Counted from the stretch's first letter, positions 45,327 through 55,070 are shown. The stretch: DNA of 64,000 bases from Halobacillus litoralis (GCF_020524025.1 NZ_JAIVKN010000002.1:682001-746000); one strand, 5' to 3'. The notes: generated by a model not told the origin, from the letters alone. A program made the numbers and translations.

Positions 45327-46733
45327 TTAGGATTGAACCGATGTAAACTTTTCATTCCAGGATGAAAAGCCACCTTGGAGATTGAGAACACCTTTATAAC
45401 CATAAGCTTGAAGCAGACTCGCTGCAATAGCTGATCTCATTCCAGACTGGCAGTGAACAATGGGGGTACGACCGGCGGGAATTTCGTCTAAACTCTCTTT
45501 GAGTTTGCCGAGCATGATATGATAAGCTCCCTCAATATGACCCTGTTCCCATTCTCCTGCATTTCGAACATCAATAATGACGTAATCCTCATGATCTTTA
45601 TACTTATCGTTCAACTCTTCCGGTGTAATAGATGGATACGTCTCTAGTTCATTCGCTTCTTCTAAATCAGCTGTCTCGATATAACCGATTAATTGATCTA
45701 ACCCAATTGCTTCAAGCGAGCGTTTCACATCATTTACTTTCGCTTCAGGGGCTACAACTATAATATTCTGATCGTAATTGACAATCCAGCCAGCCCAGTT
45801 GGCAAAAGAACGATTAAAAGGAATGTTGATGGTTCCGTGTAGGTGACCGCTGGCAAAGTCTTCTGATGACCGTACATCCAAGATAACGAAAGAATCCTCT
45901 AAATAATGCTCTACTTGATCCAAGGACACTTTTTTTATATTTCTTTCTTTTTCAAGAGAAGGACCTTCTTTATTTAACTTTTTCATCATAGAGAAATACT
46001 TTGGAGGTTCAGGCTGACCTTCCAGCAGGTCTTCAGTGAACTTCACTTGGTCATTATGCTGCAGAGCCCAGTTGTTTTCTTTTTCATAACCAACAGTAGA
46101 GGAAGGAACAGCTCCAAGCGATTTCCCACAAGCGCTCCCCGCTCCGTGTCCCGGCCAAACTTGCACATATTCAGGAAGACTTTTAAAACGTTGTAAAGAC
46201 TGAAACATTTGTTCAGCCCCTTCGTTTGCCGTACCTTCTTCACCTGCAGATTTCTCCAACAGATCTGGACGGCCGACATCCCCCACGAAGACAAAATCCC
46301 CTGTGAGAATCCCCATCGGCACACGAGCCCCTCCTCCTTCATCAGTTACAAGGAAAGAAAGACTTTCTGGAGTATGGCCCGGCGTATGCATGACGTCAAT
46401 CCTGATATTTCCTACATAAAAATGCTGACCATCTTTCACAAGTTCATGGTTGACTTCATCCAAGTATTGATACTTCCAATCGTCATTCCCTTCATCTGAA
46501 AGATATAACGTAACTTCCTTTTCATTAGCTAACTCCCTTGCTCCTGAAAGAAAGTCCGCATGGATATGAGTTTCGGCAGCTTTTGAAAGGTGAAACCCTT
46601 CTTTTTCCACTGTCTCATAATAAGGCTGTAAGTCCCTCGCAGGATCAACCACCAGTGCTTCTCCTGTTTTCTGACATGCAATCATATACGACATCTGTGC
46701 TAACTGTTCATCAAAATAAGATTTAAAAAACAT
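45327..46733 (-). CDS. cstB: Persulfide dioxygenase-rhodanese fusion (CstB-like)
   Basis: The 468-residue protein has three parts. First is a metallo-beta-lactamase persulfide-dioxygenase domain (about 1-250, with ETHIHADFLSG and MHTPGHTPESLSF). Then come two rhodanese domains. The middle one (about 280-370) has VVAPEAK where a catalytic Cys loop would be, so it is probably inactive. The last (about 385-465) keeps the active Cys in VHCQSGMRSA. Staphylococcal CstB, of similar layout, converts thiol persulfides to thiosulfate. ATG at 46733 follows GGAGGG; 17 upstream codons are discarded. Confidence 0.85.
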   Translation of the reverse strand: MFFKSYFDEQLAQMSYMIACQKTGEALVVDPARDLQPYYETVEKEGFHLSKAAETHIHADFLSGARELANEKEVTLYLSDEGNDDWKYQYLDEVNHELVKDGQHFYVGNIRIDVMHTPGHTPESLSFLVTDEGGGARVPMGILTGDFVFVGDVGRPDLLEKSAGEEGTANEGAEQMFQSLQRFKSLPEYVQVWPGHGAGSACGKSLGAVPSSTVGYEKENNWALQHNDQVKFTEDLLEGQPEPPKYFSMMKKLNKEGPSLEKERNIKKVSLDQVEHYLEDSFVILDVRSSEDFASGHLHGTINIPFNRSFANWAGWIVNYDQNIIVVAPEAKVNDVKRSLEAIGLDQLIGYIETADLEEANELETYPSITPEELNDKYKDHEDYVIIDVRNAGEWEQGHIEGAYHIMLGKLKESLDEIPAGRTPIVHCQSGMRSAIAASLLQAYGYKGVLNLQGGFSSWNEKFTSVQS

Positions 46734-46855
46734 AATTGAATCCCTCCAAATATTTAAGAAATCTGTTATATGTAACATACCCACACACGTATATACAAAA
46801 CATAGAAATCCTTCTTATCTTCCCCTTCTTTTCATATTTTTTATGCGCAATAAAA

Positions 46856-46888
46856 AAGAAGCAGTCCACATGATTCTGGACTACTTCT
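46856..46888 (-). terminator. Terminator of the DUF6933 gene
   Basis: AAGAAGCAGTCCA and TGGACTACTTCT pair with one mismatch, and a T-run follows on the minus strand. It overlaps the stop codon. Confidence 0.7.
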
Positions 46889-47390
46889 CATTAATATAAT
46901 TGATGAATGTTTCGTATGGGGTTTGGTGCTTAAGTGAATTAAAGATAAGTTCTTTATTATTATGTTCATTTACTTCCACTGCATCAATTTGGTCATAATT
47001 TTTATTCTCGATGGTATATTCAATTATCGTTTTTATTTCTGTCATCATCCCTAGAATCTTACGGCTGCTTGTTTTTGTATAGACGATCTCCTTATCAGCC
47101 TTCAATAGTTCCTCTTCCAGACTCTTATCTATTCCCAGCAATTGAAACAGCTGTCGGAGTGAACCCTTGATAACAGAATCAAAATGTTCAAACTGTGGCG
47201 TTTCCAACCCAAATAATGTGAGGTTAAGGCCCGTCGCATCGTTGAACAGGATGAGACACTTCTTGTTTTGCAAAGTCACAATATTGGCATGCCATTTATA
47301 TATATCGGAGACATGTTGATACTTCTCTATATCTTGAATTGGATAATTTAATTCATTTTGTAGTTTTTTTGTTGCTCCAATAACGAACAA
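46881..47390 (-). CDS. DUF6933 family protein
   Basis: The 169-residue protein contains GATKKLQNEL at the start and YKWHANIVTLQNKKCLILFN, DATGLNLTLFG, the pattern of DUF6933. Members occur alone or beside pRiA4b ORF-3-like proteins, and their function is unknown. The start is probably TTG at 47390, 8 bases after GAGG; a GTG three codons earlier sits on that site. Confidence 0.65.
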   Translation of the reverse strand: MFVIGATKKLQNELNYPIQDIEKYQHVSDIYKWHANIVTLQNKKCLILFNDATGLNLTLFGLETPQFEHFDSVIKGSLRQLFQLLGIDKSLEEELLKADKEIVYTKTSSRKILGMMTEIKTIIEYTIENKNYDQIDAVEVNEHNNKELIFNSLKHQTPYETFINYINEK

Positions 47391-47446
47391 TCTTTCCACC
47401 TCTTTAAATTGTTGACATACCTATATTTTAACGTGGAATACTAGAA

Positions 47447-47483
47447 AAACAAAGAAGAACCCTTATTCAGGGTCCCCTTTGTT
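47447..47483 (-). terminator. Terminator of the trehalose operon
   Basis: ACAAAG...GAACCC pairs with GGGTC...CTTTGT, with internal mismatches. It lies immediately after the treR stop. Confidence 0.55.
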
Positions 47484-48200
47484 CTATACTTTATTACGTC
47501 TTGCAAAATCAACGAATTGAAATTTATCCGGGCGATGTCGGGATTCAGTAAATTGAAAAGCTGTCGTATCGGACAAGTAGACGTAACTACGGATGACTAC
47601 CACCTGCTGATGACCATTCAGATCCAAAAAGGCTTCATCCTCTTCGGTAACCGCTTCTACCACTATTTCTTTCTTAGCAAAACTGATCTCTAAACCGAGG
47701 TCCCGCTCAATATAATCATAAAGGGAACGCTCAGCTTCCTCTTTTGTCAGACTCGGAATAAGATCTTCCCGAATATAGTCTTTATCCAAAATGATTCGTT
47801 CGCCTGAGATTTCACGCGAGCGTACAAGTCTCCATAACAACGTATTCTTCTCGCAATTTAACTGTCTGCAGACATCTTCTGCCCCTTTTACCAACGTCAG
47901 CTCATGGACGTTTGTCCGAAACTCCTGCCCCATTTGATCTGCTAATTCTTTAAAGCTCGTTAAACCAGAAACGGGAAATTTAAACTTATTCCGATCCAGC
48001 ACGACCGATCCTTTCCCACGTACTTTCTGAATGTAACCATTTTGGGAAAGCAGGTTTAACGCTTTTCGAATCGTCTCTCTTGAAGTATTAAACTGAGAAC
48101 ATAAATCATGCTCAGACGGCAGTGTTTGGCCTGCTGTGTATTGCCCTTTTTGTATGAGTTGAACAAGTTTGTTAAAAATGGTCTCATACTTATTCTTCAC
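47484..48200 (-). CDS. treR: Trehalose operon repressor TreR (GntR family)
   Basis: The 238-residue regulator has an N-terminal GntR winged helix (PSEHDLCSQFNTSRETIRKA, then GKGSVV) and a C-terminal UTRA effector domain (about 85-235). In B. subtilis, TreR releases its operators on binding trehalose-6-phosphate. Matching TTGTATATAC operators lie upstream of the first gene of this operon. The start is GTG after GGAGGAG. It is the last gene of the operon, so it is autoregulated. Confidence 0.92.
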   Translation of the reverse strand: MKNKYETIFNKLVQLIQKGQYTAGQTLPSEHDLCSQFNTSRETIRKALNLLSQNGYIQKVRGKGSVVLDRNKFKFPVSGLTSFKELADQMGQEFRTNVHELTLVKGAEDVCRQLNCEKNTLLWRLVRSREISGERIILDKDYIREDLIPSLTKEEAERSLYDYIERDLGLEISFAKKEIVVEAVTEEDEAFLDLNGHQQVVVIRSYVYLSDTTAFQFTESRHRPDKFQFVDFARRNKV

Positions 48201-48217
48201 GATTGAACTCCTCCATA

Positions 48218-49903
48218 TTAATGGTCAGTTATATGATAAACCACAGATTCATATGGGCGAAGCTTGACATGCTGGTAATCTTCCGAGGAATCAGAATAGT
48301 TGCTCAGCAGAATTTCAGCTTTTCTTTCTGTGTGAATATCCTCAGGAAGTGTAAATGACGTATGATCACCATAGAAGTTATTTACAACTAATAACTTCTC
48401 ACCGTTCCACTCACGCAAGAAGGCAAATACCTGGTTATGATCCGGCGTCAACAGTTTATAATCACCATGGGTAATGATGTCATATGATTTTCTAAGCTCA
48501 ATCAATTTCTGGTAGTGATCGAAAATGGAATTCTCTTTCTCCATCACTGCTTCCGCGTTGATTTCTTTATAGTTATCAGCCACATCGATCCATGGTGTAC
48601 CATTCGTAAACCCTGCATGGGAATCTGCACTCCATTGTACAGGGGTACGAGAATTATCCCTGGATTTTTGCTTTAAGATTTCAATAATCTTGTTTTCATT
48701 TACACCCTCACCCTTAAACTCTTCATACATATTCAGAGATTCCACATCACGATAGCGATCGATATGATCAAATTTCGGATTGGTCATACCAAATTCTTCA
48801 CCCTGATAAATATACGGGGTCCCCTGCATCATATGAATGGTCGTTGCAAGCATTTTACCTGATTCATCCGGGTAATTCACGTCGTCTCCAAATCTAGAGA
48901 GCACACGGGGTTGATCATGATTACACCAGAACAAGGCATTCCATCCGTTCCCTTTGTTCATTTCATACTGCCATTTAGAAAGTATCTGCTTCAACTCATG
49001 AAAGTCAAAGTCTGCGACTGTCCATTTCTCGCCATTTGGATAGTCAACTTTTAAATGATGGAAGTTAAATGTCATACTCAGTTCATTACGCTCCGGAGCT
49101 GTATACTTAATACAGTGATCTATGGTTGTGGAAGACATCTCTCCAACAGTCATTAGATCATAAGGATTAAATACCTCCTTGTTCATTTCCTGCATGAATT
49201 CATGAACACGCGGACCATCTGTGTAAAATTTGCGCCCATCTCCCGGGGCAACGCTCCCATCATCATTAGGGAACTCTTGATCTTTAGAAATAAGATTGAT
49301 GACATCCAGACGGAAACCATCCACCCCTTTTTCCGCCCAAAAACGCATCATGGAATAGATATCTTCACGCACCTGCTTATTCTCCCAATTCAAGTCTGCC
49401 TGTGTTACATCAAACAAATGCAGGTAATACTGGCCTGTTTCCTCATCGTACTTCCAAGCATTCCCTCCAAATTTAGATTTCCAGTTCGTCGGTTCTTCAC
49501 CATTAACAGGGTCTTTCCAAATATAGTAATCCCGGTAAGGGTTATCCTTGGATTTCTTGGATTCCTGGAACCACTCATGCTCTGTTGATGTATGATTAAC
49601 AACAATATCCATGATCAGTTTCATTCCACGTTGATGAGTTTCTTCTAATAAACGCTCAAAGTCCTGCATTGTTCCATATTCATCATGAATGTCATAGTAA
49701 TCACTAATGTCATACCCATTATCGTTCTGCGGAGATTTATACATTGGAGTAAGCCAGAGGACATCGACTCCAAGCTCCTTTAAATAATCTAGTTTTTCAA
49801 TGATTCCCTGGATATCACCTACGCCGTTTCCTGTCGTATCATTAAAACTCTTCGGATAGATTTGATATACGACAGCTTTTTTCCACCAAGGTTGTTCAAT
49901 CAT
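48218..49903 (-). CDS. treA: Phospho-alpha-(1,1)-glucosidase (trehalose-6-phosphate hydrolase)
   Basis: This 561-residue GH13 enzyme cleaves trehalose-6-phosphate to glucose and glucose-6-phosphate. Catalytic regions are DIVVNHTS, DGFRLDVINL (nucleophile Asp), TVGEMSS (acid/base Glu) and WCNHDQPR (third Asp). The start LPW-type segment PWWKKAVVYQIYPKSF is the usual N-terminus. It lies between treP and treR with gaps of 23 and 17 bases. The family is close to oligo-1,6-glucosidases, but context decides. Confidence 0.94.
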   Translation of the reverse strand: MIEQPWWKKAVVYQIYPKSFNDTTGNGVGDIQGIIEKLDYLKELGVDVLWLTPMYKSPQNDNGYDISDYYDIHDEYGTMQDFERLLEETHQRGMKLIMDIVVNHTSTEHEWFQESKKSKDNPYRDYYIWKDPVNGEEPTNWKSKFGGNAWKYDEETGQYYLHLFDVTQADLNWENKQVREDIYSMMRFWAEKGVDGFRLDVINLISKDQEFPNDDGSVAPGDGRKFYTDGPRVHEFMQEMNKEVFNPYDLMTVGEMSSTTIDHCIKYTAPERNELSMTFNFHHLKVDYPNGEKWTVADFDFHELKQILSKWQYEMNKGNGWNALFWCNHDQPRVLSRFGDDVNYPDESGKMLATTIHMMQGTPYIYQGEEFGMTNPKFDHIDRYRDVESLNMYEEFKGEGVNENKIIEILKQKSRDNSRTPVQWSADSHAGFTNGTPWIDVADNYKEINAEAVMEKENSIFDHYQKLIELRKSYDIITHGDYKLLTPDHNQVFAFLREWNGEKLLVVNNFYGDHTSFTLPEDIHTERKAEILLSNYSDSSEDYQHVKLRPYESVVYHITDH

Positions 49904-49926
49904 TGTAGCACCACCGTTTCAAATTT

Positions 49927-51336
49927 TTATACGTCTTTCTTTCGTTTTGCATAGAGGTATGTTCCAACCAGCGGAAGGACAATAACGATTACCATACCGA
50001 CTGCAAAATCGAACCAATATTCAGCTACGATGGAGAAAATACCCGGCACACCACCTACACCGATAGAGTTTGCTAACACTCCTTGAGCAGAAATATAAAG
50101 GCCTGCAATTGCTGAAGAACTAATTGCAATGATAAACGGATATTTAAACCGCAGATTGACACCAAATAAAGCCGGCTCAGTTATTCCTAACCACGCAGAA
50201 ATACCTGAAGAAAACCCAAGCCCTTTTAATTTATCGTCTTTGGAAGCAAGCCAGATCGCAAAGGCGGCTGAACCTTGCGCAATGTTTGAAAGAGCAAGCA
50301 TAGGCCACAGGAAGGTCGTACCTGTGCTTCCTACCAGCTGGATATCGACAGCAAGGAAAGTATGGTGCATACCTGTAATAACGAGAAGACCATACAAACC
50401 GCCATAAATAAATCCGCCCAGCCATGCAAATGTATCAAATACAGAAACTAGTCCATCTGTGATCCAGTTACCAATAGCAAACGTAATTGGTCCAATAATA
50501 ATGAACGTTAAAAATCCAGTTACCAGCAAAGCAATAGGTCCAACAAATAAAAGCTGAACGCTGTCAGGAATTCTATTACGCAGGAATAGTTCAATCTTCG
50601 TTAATATATAGGAGGCAACAAGCACAGGTAAAACTTGTCCTTGATAACCAATTTTCTCTACCGTTAAGCCGAATAAATCCCAAGTAGGAACAGTACCTTC
50701 AGCTACAGCATCCCCATAAGCCCAGGCATTTAGCAAATCCGGGTGCACAAGAATTAAACCTATGACGATACCTAGAATTGGACTTCCTCCGAATTTCTTT
50801 ACAGCTGACCAGCCAATAAGACCAGGCAGGAAAACAAAGGCGGTATTGGCAATAATAATAATCATATTAGCGATGCCTGACCATTGCGGATAAACATCAA
50901 TAATGGACTGGTCATCCCAGAAAATTCCCTGCGCCGTTAAGATATTGTTAATACCAAGGAGTAAACCAGCCGTTACAATCGCTGGTAAAATCGGAATGAA
51001 AATATCTGCTAATGTCTTAATGGCTCTCTGTACCGGATTCATCTTGTCTTTTGAGGCTTCTTTTACTTCCTCTTTAGAAGATTCACCGACTCCTGCAAGT
51101 GCCACAAACTCTTTATAAACTTTGTCTACAGTTCCCTGCCCAACCACAATTTGAAATTGACCGTTCGTTGAAAAAGAACCTTTAACTGCATCAATATTAT
51201 TTAACCTTTCCTGATCCACAATACCTTCATCATGTAAAGCTAATCGAAGACGAGTGACACAGTGAGTAGCAGCTGAAAGGTTTTCCTTACCACCGATGGC
51301 TTCAAGTATCTGCTCAGCTTGTTGCTTATGGTTCAT
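49927..51336 (-). CDS. treP: PTS trehalose-specific enzyme IIBC
   Basis: The 469-residue permease has an N-terminal IIB domain, with phospho-Cys C26 in [14 protein letters not shown], and a C-terminal IIC membrane domain with about ten helices. It imports and phosphorylates trehalose. It lacks a IIA domain; the gene just upstream (21 bases) encodes a IIA(Glc)-type protein that can supply the phosphate. AGGAGG precedes the ATG. Confidence 0.93.
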   Translation of the reverse strand: MNHKQQAEQILEAIGGKENLSAATHCVTRLRLALHDEGIVDQERLNNIDAVKGSFSTNGQFQIVVGQGTVDKVYKEFVALAGVGESSKEEVKEASKDKMNPVQRAIKTLADIFIPILPAIVTAGLLLGINNILTAQGIFWDDQSIIDVYPQWSGIANMIIIIANTAFVFLPGLIGWSAVKKFGGSPILGIVIGLILVHPDLLNAWAYGDAVAEGTVPTWDLFGLTVEKIGYQGQVLPVLVASYILTKIELFLRNRIPDSVQLLFVGPIALLVTGFLTFIIIGPITFAIGNWITDGLVSVFDTFAWLGGFIYGGLYGLLVITGMHHTFLAVDIQLVGSTGTTFLWPMLALSNIAQGSAAFAIWLASKDDKLKGLGFSSGISAWLGITEPALFGVNLRFKYPFIIAISSSAIAGLYISAQGVLANSIGVGGVPGIFSIVAEYWFDFAVGMVIVIVLPLVGTYLYAKRKKDV

Positions 51337-51357
51337 GTTTATACCTCCTAGGTGTTT

Positions 51358-51846
51358 TTACTTTTTCTTAACAGTCATTAACGAGGTTTGTCCTGCATTT
51401 ACAGTGGCATCTTCCGAGACGTGGACGGAAAAATCATCACTATTGGTTATGATGATCGGAGTCACTGTACTTTTTGCCTTCTCCTTGACTAATTCGACGT
51501 CAAAAGTAATCAGTTTGTCTCCTTGTTTCACCTTATCCCCCTGAGCTACATGTGCTTCAAACCCTTCTCCTTCCATAGCTACGGTTTCTAAGCCGATGTG
51601 AATCAGCACTTCTGCTCCGCTCTTCGTCTCCAAACCAACAGCATGTTTGGTGGGGAACAATTGTACAACAGTTCCTTCTACCGGGCTAAGCACGGTTCCT
51701 TCAGCTGGATCAATAGCAATCCCTTCCCCCATCATTTTCTGTGAAAAAACCGGGTCCGGTACTTCTTCCAGGGCTACCTTTTGACCTGTTAACGGTGCAG
51801 TAAGGTTCATTTCTGTATCTTTATTTCCAAACAATTTTTTAAACAT
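51358..51846 (-). CDS. PTS IIA(Glc)-type protein of the trehalose operon
   Basis: This 162-residue stand-alone IIA domain has phospho-His H83 in LIHIGLETVAMEGEGF and partner H68 in FPTKHAVG. It is the first gene of the trehalose operon, followed by treP, and is a close paralogue of the protein at 8119-8613. In B. subtilis, TreP borrows IIA from the glucose permease, so a dedicated IIA in the operon is a difference. AAGGAGG precedes the ATG. Confidence 0.88.
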   Translation of the reverse strand: MFKKLFGNKDTEMNLTAPLTGQKVALEEVPDPVFSQKMMGEGIAIDPAEGTVLSPVEGTVVQLFPTKHAVGLETKSGAEVLIHIGLETVAMEGEGFEAHVAQGDKVKQGDKLITFDVELVKEKAKSTVTPIIITNSDDFSVHVSEDATVNAGQTSLMTVKKK

Positions 51847-51856
51847 ATGTGTTCCT

Positions 51857-51872
51857 CCTTAAACGCTTTCAA
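51857..51872 (-). promoter_or_regulatory. Probable cre site in the trehalose operon leader
   Basis: TTGAAAGCGTTTAAGG on the minus strand matches the left and central part of the CcpA consensus; the right arm deviates. It lies between the transcription start and the IIA gene. Confidence 0.5.
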
Positions 51873-51885
51873 TATGTGTGTTTAA

Positions 51886-51939
51886 CTTGTATATACATGA
51901 TTCGAATATGATTATAATCTGTATATACAAGTTTTGCAA
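51886..51939 (-). promoter_or_regulatory. Trehalose promoter with two TreR operators
   Basis: On the minus strand, TTGCAA (51934-51939) and TATAAT (51911-51916) are 17 bases apart. One TTGTATATACAA-like operator (51919-51931) fills the spacer and a second (51886-51899) lies just after the start site. TTGTATATACAA is the TreR operator of B. subtilis. Two-site occupancy would block polymerase tightly until trehalose-6-phosphate appears. Confidence 0.88.
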
Positions 51940-52033
51940 CCGTTAACAAGCTTTCTTTATTAATGGATTCCCTTTCTCAAATATAGAAAACTACAATTGG
52001 TTATATTTTCTAAACTGTACGTCCCTTTACCAT

Positions 52034-52052
52034 GTATCACTTGCGGTGATAC
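52034..52052. repeat. Short inverted repeat upstream of MFS gene
   Basis: GTATCAC and GTGATAC form a 7-base palindrome with a 5-base spacer, about 190 bases before the transporter start, in the gap between the trehalose promoter and the MFS gene. The gap also has a small hairpin near 52137-52158 but no small gene that I can support. Confidence 0.4.
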
Positions 52053-52237
52053 GATTCAATCACTACATTAAACCTCAGGGGGTACCATGTATAAGCATGA
52101 AAGCTGCTTAAAATACAGGTGAAGACACTAAAACAAGTGGCAGAACGCCTGCCACAGGTAATGTCTAAGAAAAATCGGAGAAAATAAATGAAAAACGAAC
52201 CTGATGTTGTAATCACGTACGTTTTTAGAGGTGATCA

Positions 52238-53473
52238 ATGGTGAATAACAAAACTGGTCAGCCAGGCGTCAGGGAAAACCTGGCTCAATTTACTTTATTA
52301 ATTATCATTAATCTATTTGTTGGTTCTATGGTGGGCTTGGAAAGGACGATTTTACCCATAATCGGAGAAGAACGTTTTGGATTAGTCTCTTTAAGTGCTG
52401 CCCTCTCCTTTATCATCAGCTTTGGTTTTTCAAAAGCAGTGGTGAACTTCTTTGCAGGAGATTTAGCTGATCGAATGGGGAGAAAGAAAGTCCTTCTTAT
52501 AGGATGGGGGATTGGATTACTTGTCCCAATTTTAGTGATTGTCGCTCATGCTTGGTGGGTGATAATTGTAGCCAACATTCTTCTTGGTATGAACCAAGCG
52601 CTTACTTGGTCAATGACCGTGAATATGAAAATAGACCTGGCAAAATCAAGCCAGCGGGGTTTGGCAGTTGGTTTTAATGAATTTGCCGGATATACGGGGG
52701 TAGCAATTATGGCAGCTGTCTCAGGCTATATTGCCTCTACTTACTCATTAAGTCCAGAACCCTTTTATATCGGTATTCTCCTTGTGATTATTGGATTTAT
52801 ACTATCGCTCATTACACAGGATACGAGTAAGCACCTTAAAGTACAGGCTGAACAACAAACAGAGGAATTGGGGTCTATTTCTACCTGGGAAGTCTTCAAG
52901 CGTACCACATGGAAAAACCCTGATTTATCAAGTAACAGTTTAGCTGGATTGACGACTAACTTAAAAGACGGGATGGCTTGGGGACTTTTTCCAATCTTTT
53001 TCGCTTCAGGGGGCCTGAGTGTTGGGCAGATCGGCACAGTTGTTGCTGTGTACCCGGCAGCATGGGGGTTATTTCAACTATTCACAGGGGTCTGGAGTGA
53101 CAAGGTAGGACGAAAAAAACTGATCGTATCAGGGATGTTTGTCCAAGCTTTATCCTTATGGTTGATGTTATTGGTTGATACCTTTCTATTATGGATAATA
53201 TGTGCTGCAATTCTAGGGATAGGAACAGCGATGGTTTATCCAACGATTATCGCTTCTATTAGCGATGTAGCTCATCCAGAATGGCGGGCGACATCCATGG
53301 GTGTTTATCGATTCTGGCGGGACAGTGGATATGCATTTGGTGCATTAATCGCAGGAATAATTGCAGACCTAGTGAATGTCGATTGGGCTGTCGGGCTTGT
53401 GGCTGCCCTCCCGTTTATTTCCGGCCTCATAGCATGGAAAAAATTGAAGGAAACGCTTCATGCACGTGCTTAA
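52238..53473 (+). CDS. MFS transporter
   Basis: The 411-residue membrane protein has twelve predicted helices with the MFS signature between helices 2 and 3 (DLADRMGRKKVLL), repeated in the second half as DKVGRKKLIVSG. Residues at the end of helix 7 and beyond do not identify a substrate. GTG-style starts are unnecessary, as ATG at 52238 follows AGAGGTG. Monocistronic, ending at the hairpin at 53604-53646. Confidence 0.85.
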   Translation: MVNNKTGQPGVRENLAQFTLLIIINLFVGSMVGLERTILPIIGEERFGLVSLSAALSFIISFGFSKAVVNFFAGDLADRMGRKKVLLIGWGIGLLVPILVIVAHAWWVIIVANILLGMNQALTWSMTVNMKIDLAKSSQRGLAVGFNEFAGYTGVAIMAAVSGYIASTYSLSPEPFYIGILLVIIGFILSLITQDTSKHLKVQAEQQTEELGSISTWEVFKRTTWKNPDLSSNSLAGLTTNLKDGMAWGLFPIFFASGGLSVGQIGTVVAVYPAAWGLFQLFTGVWSDKVGRKKLIVSGMFVQALSLWLMLLVDTFLLWIICAAILGIGTAMVYPTIIASISDVAHPEWRATSMGVYRFWRDSGYAFGALIAGIIADLVNVDWAVGLVAALPFISGLIAWKKLKETLHARA

Positions 53474-53782
53474 TGAAACTTCTCAATACTTTTTGGCCAA
53501 ATAGTTTATATTTTCAGCTTATTCCGCTTATCTAAATGGAAAGCCCCCTTTAACTTCTTAATAAATTGGACAGAGGTTATCAAAGGACCACATTATATAA
53601 AAGATAAAGAAGCACGCTTATTATTAAAGCGTGCTTCTTTATTTTTACTCTGCTGTTCTATTAAAGTACTTACAATCTACCTGCCCTTCATTCAGTTACT
53701 TGTTGGAATCCGATAACTTCAACGACGGAGAATGAATGTGATATATTTAGAGTATCGAAATAAATAGGAAGAAGGGATATTT
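53474..53782. other. Intergenic region with terminator
   Basis: The only supported element in this gap is the hairpin at 53604-53646. The last 20 bases contain the GGAAGAAGGG ribosome binding site for the next transporter. Confidence 0.5.
53604..53646 (+). terminator. Terminator of the first MFS gene
   Basis: ATAAAGAAGCACGCTT pairs with AAGCGTGCTTCTTTAT and is followed by TTTTT. Confidence 0.85.
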
Positions 53783-53824
53783 ATCCTTACGAAAGAAAAA
53801 CAAGCAAAGAAAAATTTATGGATT

Positions 53825-55012
53825 ATGTGGTTTGCCAACTTCTTTATTGCCGGCAGTATTACAATGGTCCTTCCTTTTCTATCCTTATATATAGAAGAGC
53901 TCGGAAACTACACAGACGCCTATGTACAAACCTGGTCCGGCTTGGTGTTCGGGGTCACTTTTGTCTCCGCCTTTATATGTTCTCCCATTTGGGGGAAGAT
54001 CGGTGACAAATACGGACGTAAAAATATACTAATCTTGTCGGCCTCCGGTTTAGCTTTGTCCGTATTCCTTATGGGTTTTGTCACATCGGTATGGCAGCTC
54101 TTCTTCCTGCGGTTATTTATGGGTGTATTTACAGGTTTTATTCCAATGTCGCAGGCACTCATTTCTACGCAGACACCTAAGAATATAGCCGGACAAGTAT
54201 TAGGAACATTACAAACAGGAAGCATTACCGGAAGTTTATTAGGCCCTATGCTGGGAGGATTCATTGCAGATACGATAGGATACGCTTCAACTTTTCAATA
54301 CGTTTCCATTACTGTCGCTTTATCCGCCGTTATTGTTTACTTTGGTATTCATGAACAGAGAGTACAGAAAGAAAATGATCAGGAAAAGACAAGTTACCGA
54401 TCAAGAGAAGTGATTGCTCATATTCTGAATCACCCTGTTCTTTTAATGGTTATGATGATTTCCTTACTTGTACAAATCGCTCATTTCAGCATCCAGCCAA
54501 TTCTATCCTTATTTGTCGGGGACTTGCATGGCCCGGAAAACCTGGCTTTATTTTCAGGGATTGCTTTTTCCGCTGCCGGACTCGGAAATTTAATGATGGC
54601 AAGACGCTGGGGCAGAGTTGCAGATCAAGTTGGATATATAAAAATACTGGTCATCCTTCTTTTTATGGCGGGGATTGTTTACCTGCCGGCTGCTTTTGTG
54701 ACAAACATCTGGCAGCTTGTAGTTCTGCGTTTTCTCTTAGGCGTTTCAATCGGAGGCATCATCCCAGTTCGGACAGCTTATATCAGGCAGGAAGCACCTG
54801 TTGCTATGCAGGGTGAAGTATTGGGGTATAACACAAGCCTCCGCTTCTTAGGAAACATTATCGGTCCTTCTATGGGCGGGGTGATTGCCGGTTCTTACGG
54901 GTTCTCTGCCGTATTCTTTGTAACAAGTGCCCTGTTACTGACCTCTGGAGGGCTTATGTTTTTCATGCTTAATAAAAGTCAATCAGCAGTGAAACACGCA
55001 GCCAGCCATTAA
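53825..55012 (+). CDS. MFS drug-efflux-type transporter
   Basis: The protein has at least 395 residues and twelve predicted helices, with motif A GKIGDKYGRKNILI and the drug-export motif C region LQTGSITGSLLGPMLGGFIAD. It resembles MdtG/YfmO-type multidrug exporters. The first ATG (53825) falls inside helix 1 and has no ribosome binding site. The same frame is open back to 53768 and encodes TKEKQAKKNLWI, a typical cytoplasmic N-terminus, 6 bases after GGAAGAAGGG. The true start is probably upstream at a non-standard codon. Confidence 0.8.
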   Translation: MWFANFFIAGSITMVLPFLSLYIEELGNYTDAYVQTWSGLVFGVTFVSAFICSPIWGKIGDKYGRKNILILSASGLALSVFLMGFVTSVWQLFFLRLFMGVFTGFIPMSQALISTQTPKNIAGQVLGTLQTGSITGSLLGPMLGGFIADTIGYASTFQYVSITVALSAVIVYFGIHEQRVQKENDQEKTSYRSREVIAHILNHPVLLMVMMISLLVQIAHFSIQPILSLFVGDLHGPENLALFSGIAFSAAGLGNLMMARRWGRVADQVGYIKILVILLFMAGIVYLPAAFVTNIWQLVVLRFLLGVSIGGIIPVRTAYIRQEAPVAMQGEVLGYNTSLRFLGNIIGPSMGGVIAGSYGFSAVFFVTSALLLTSGGLMFFMLNKSQSAVKHAASH

Positions 55013-55070
55013 ATGGAAGAACCCCTCCCCTTATGCTAATATAAAGTTAAAACAAAACGGGGGAGATCAA

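Noticed and set aside
46789-46798. GTATATACAA, identical to a TreR half-site, upstream of the CstB-like gene
   Set aside because: Only one half-site is present with no inverted partner, and the gene has no link to trehalose.
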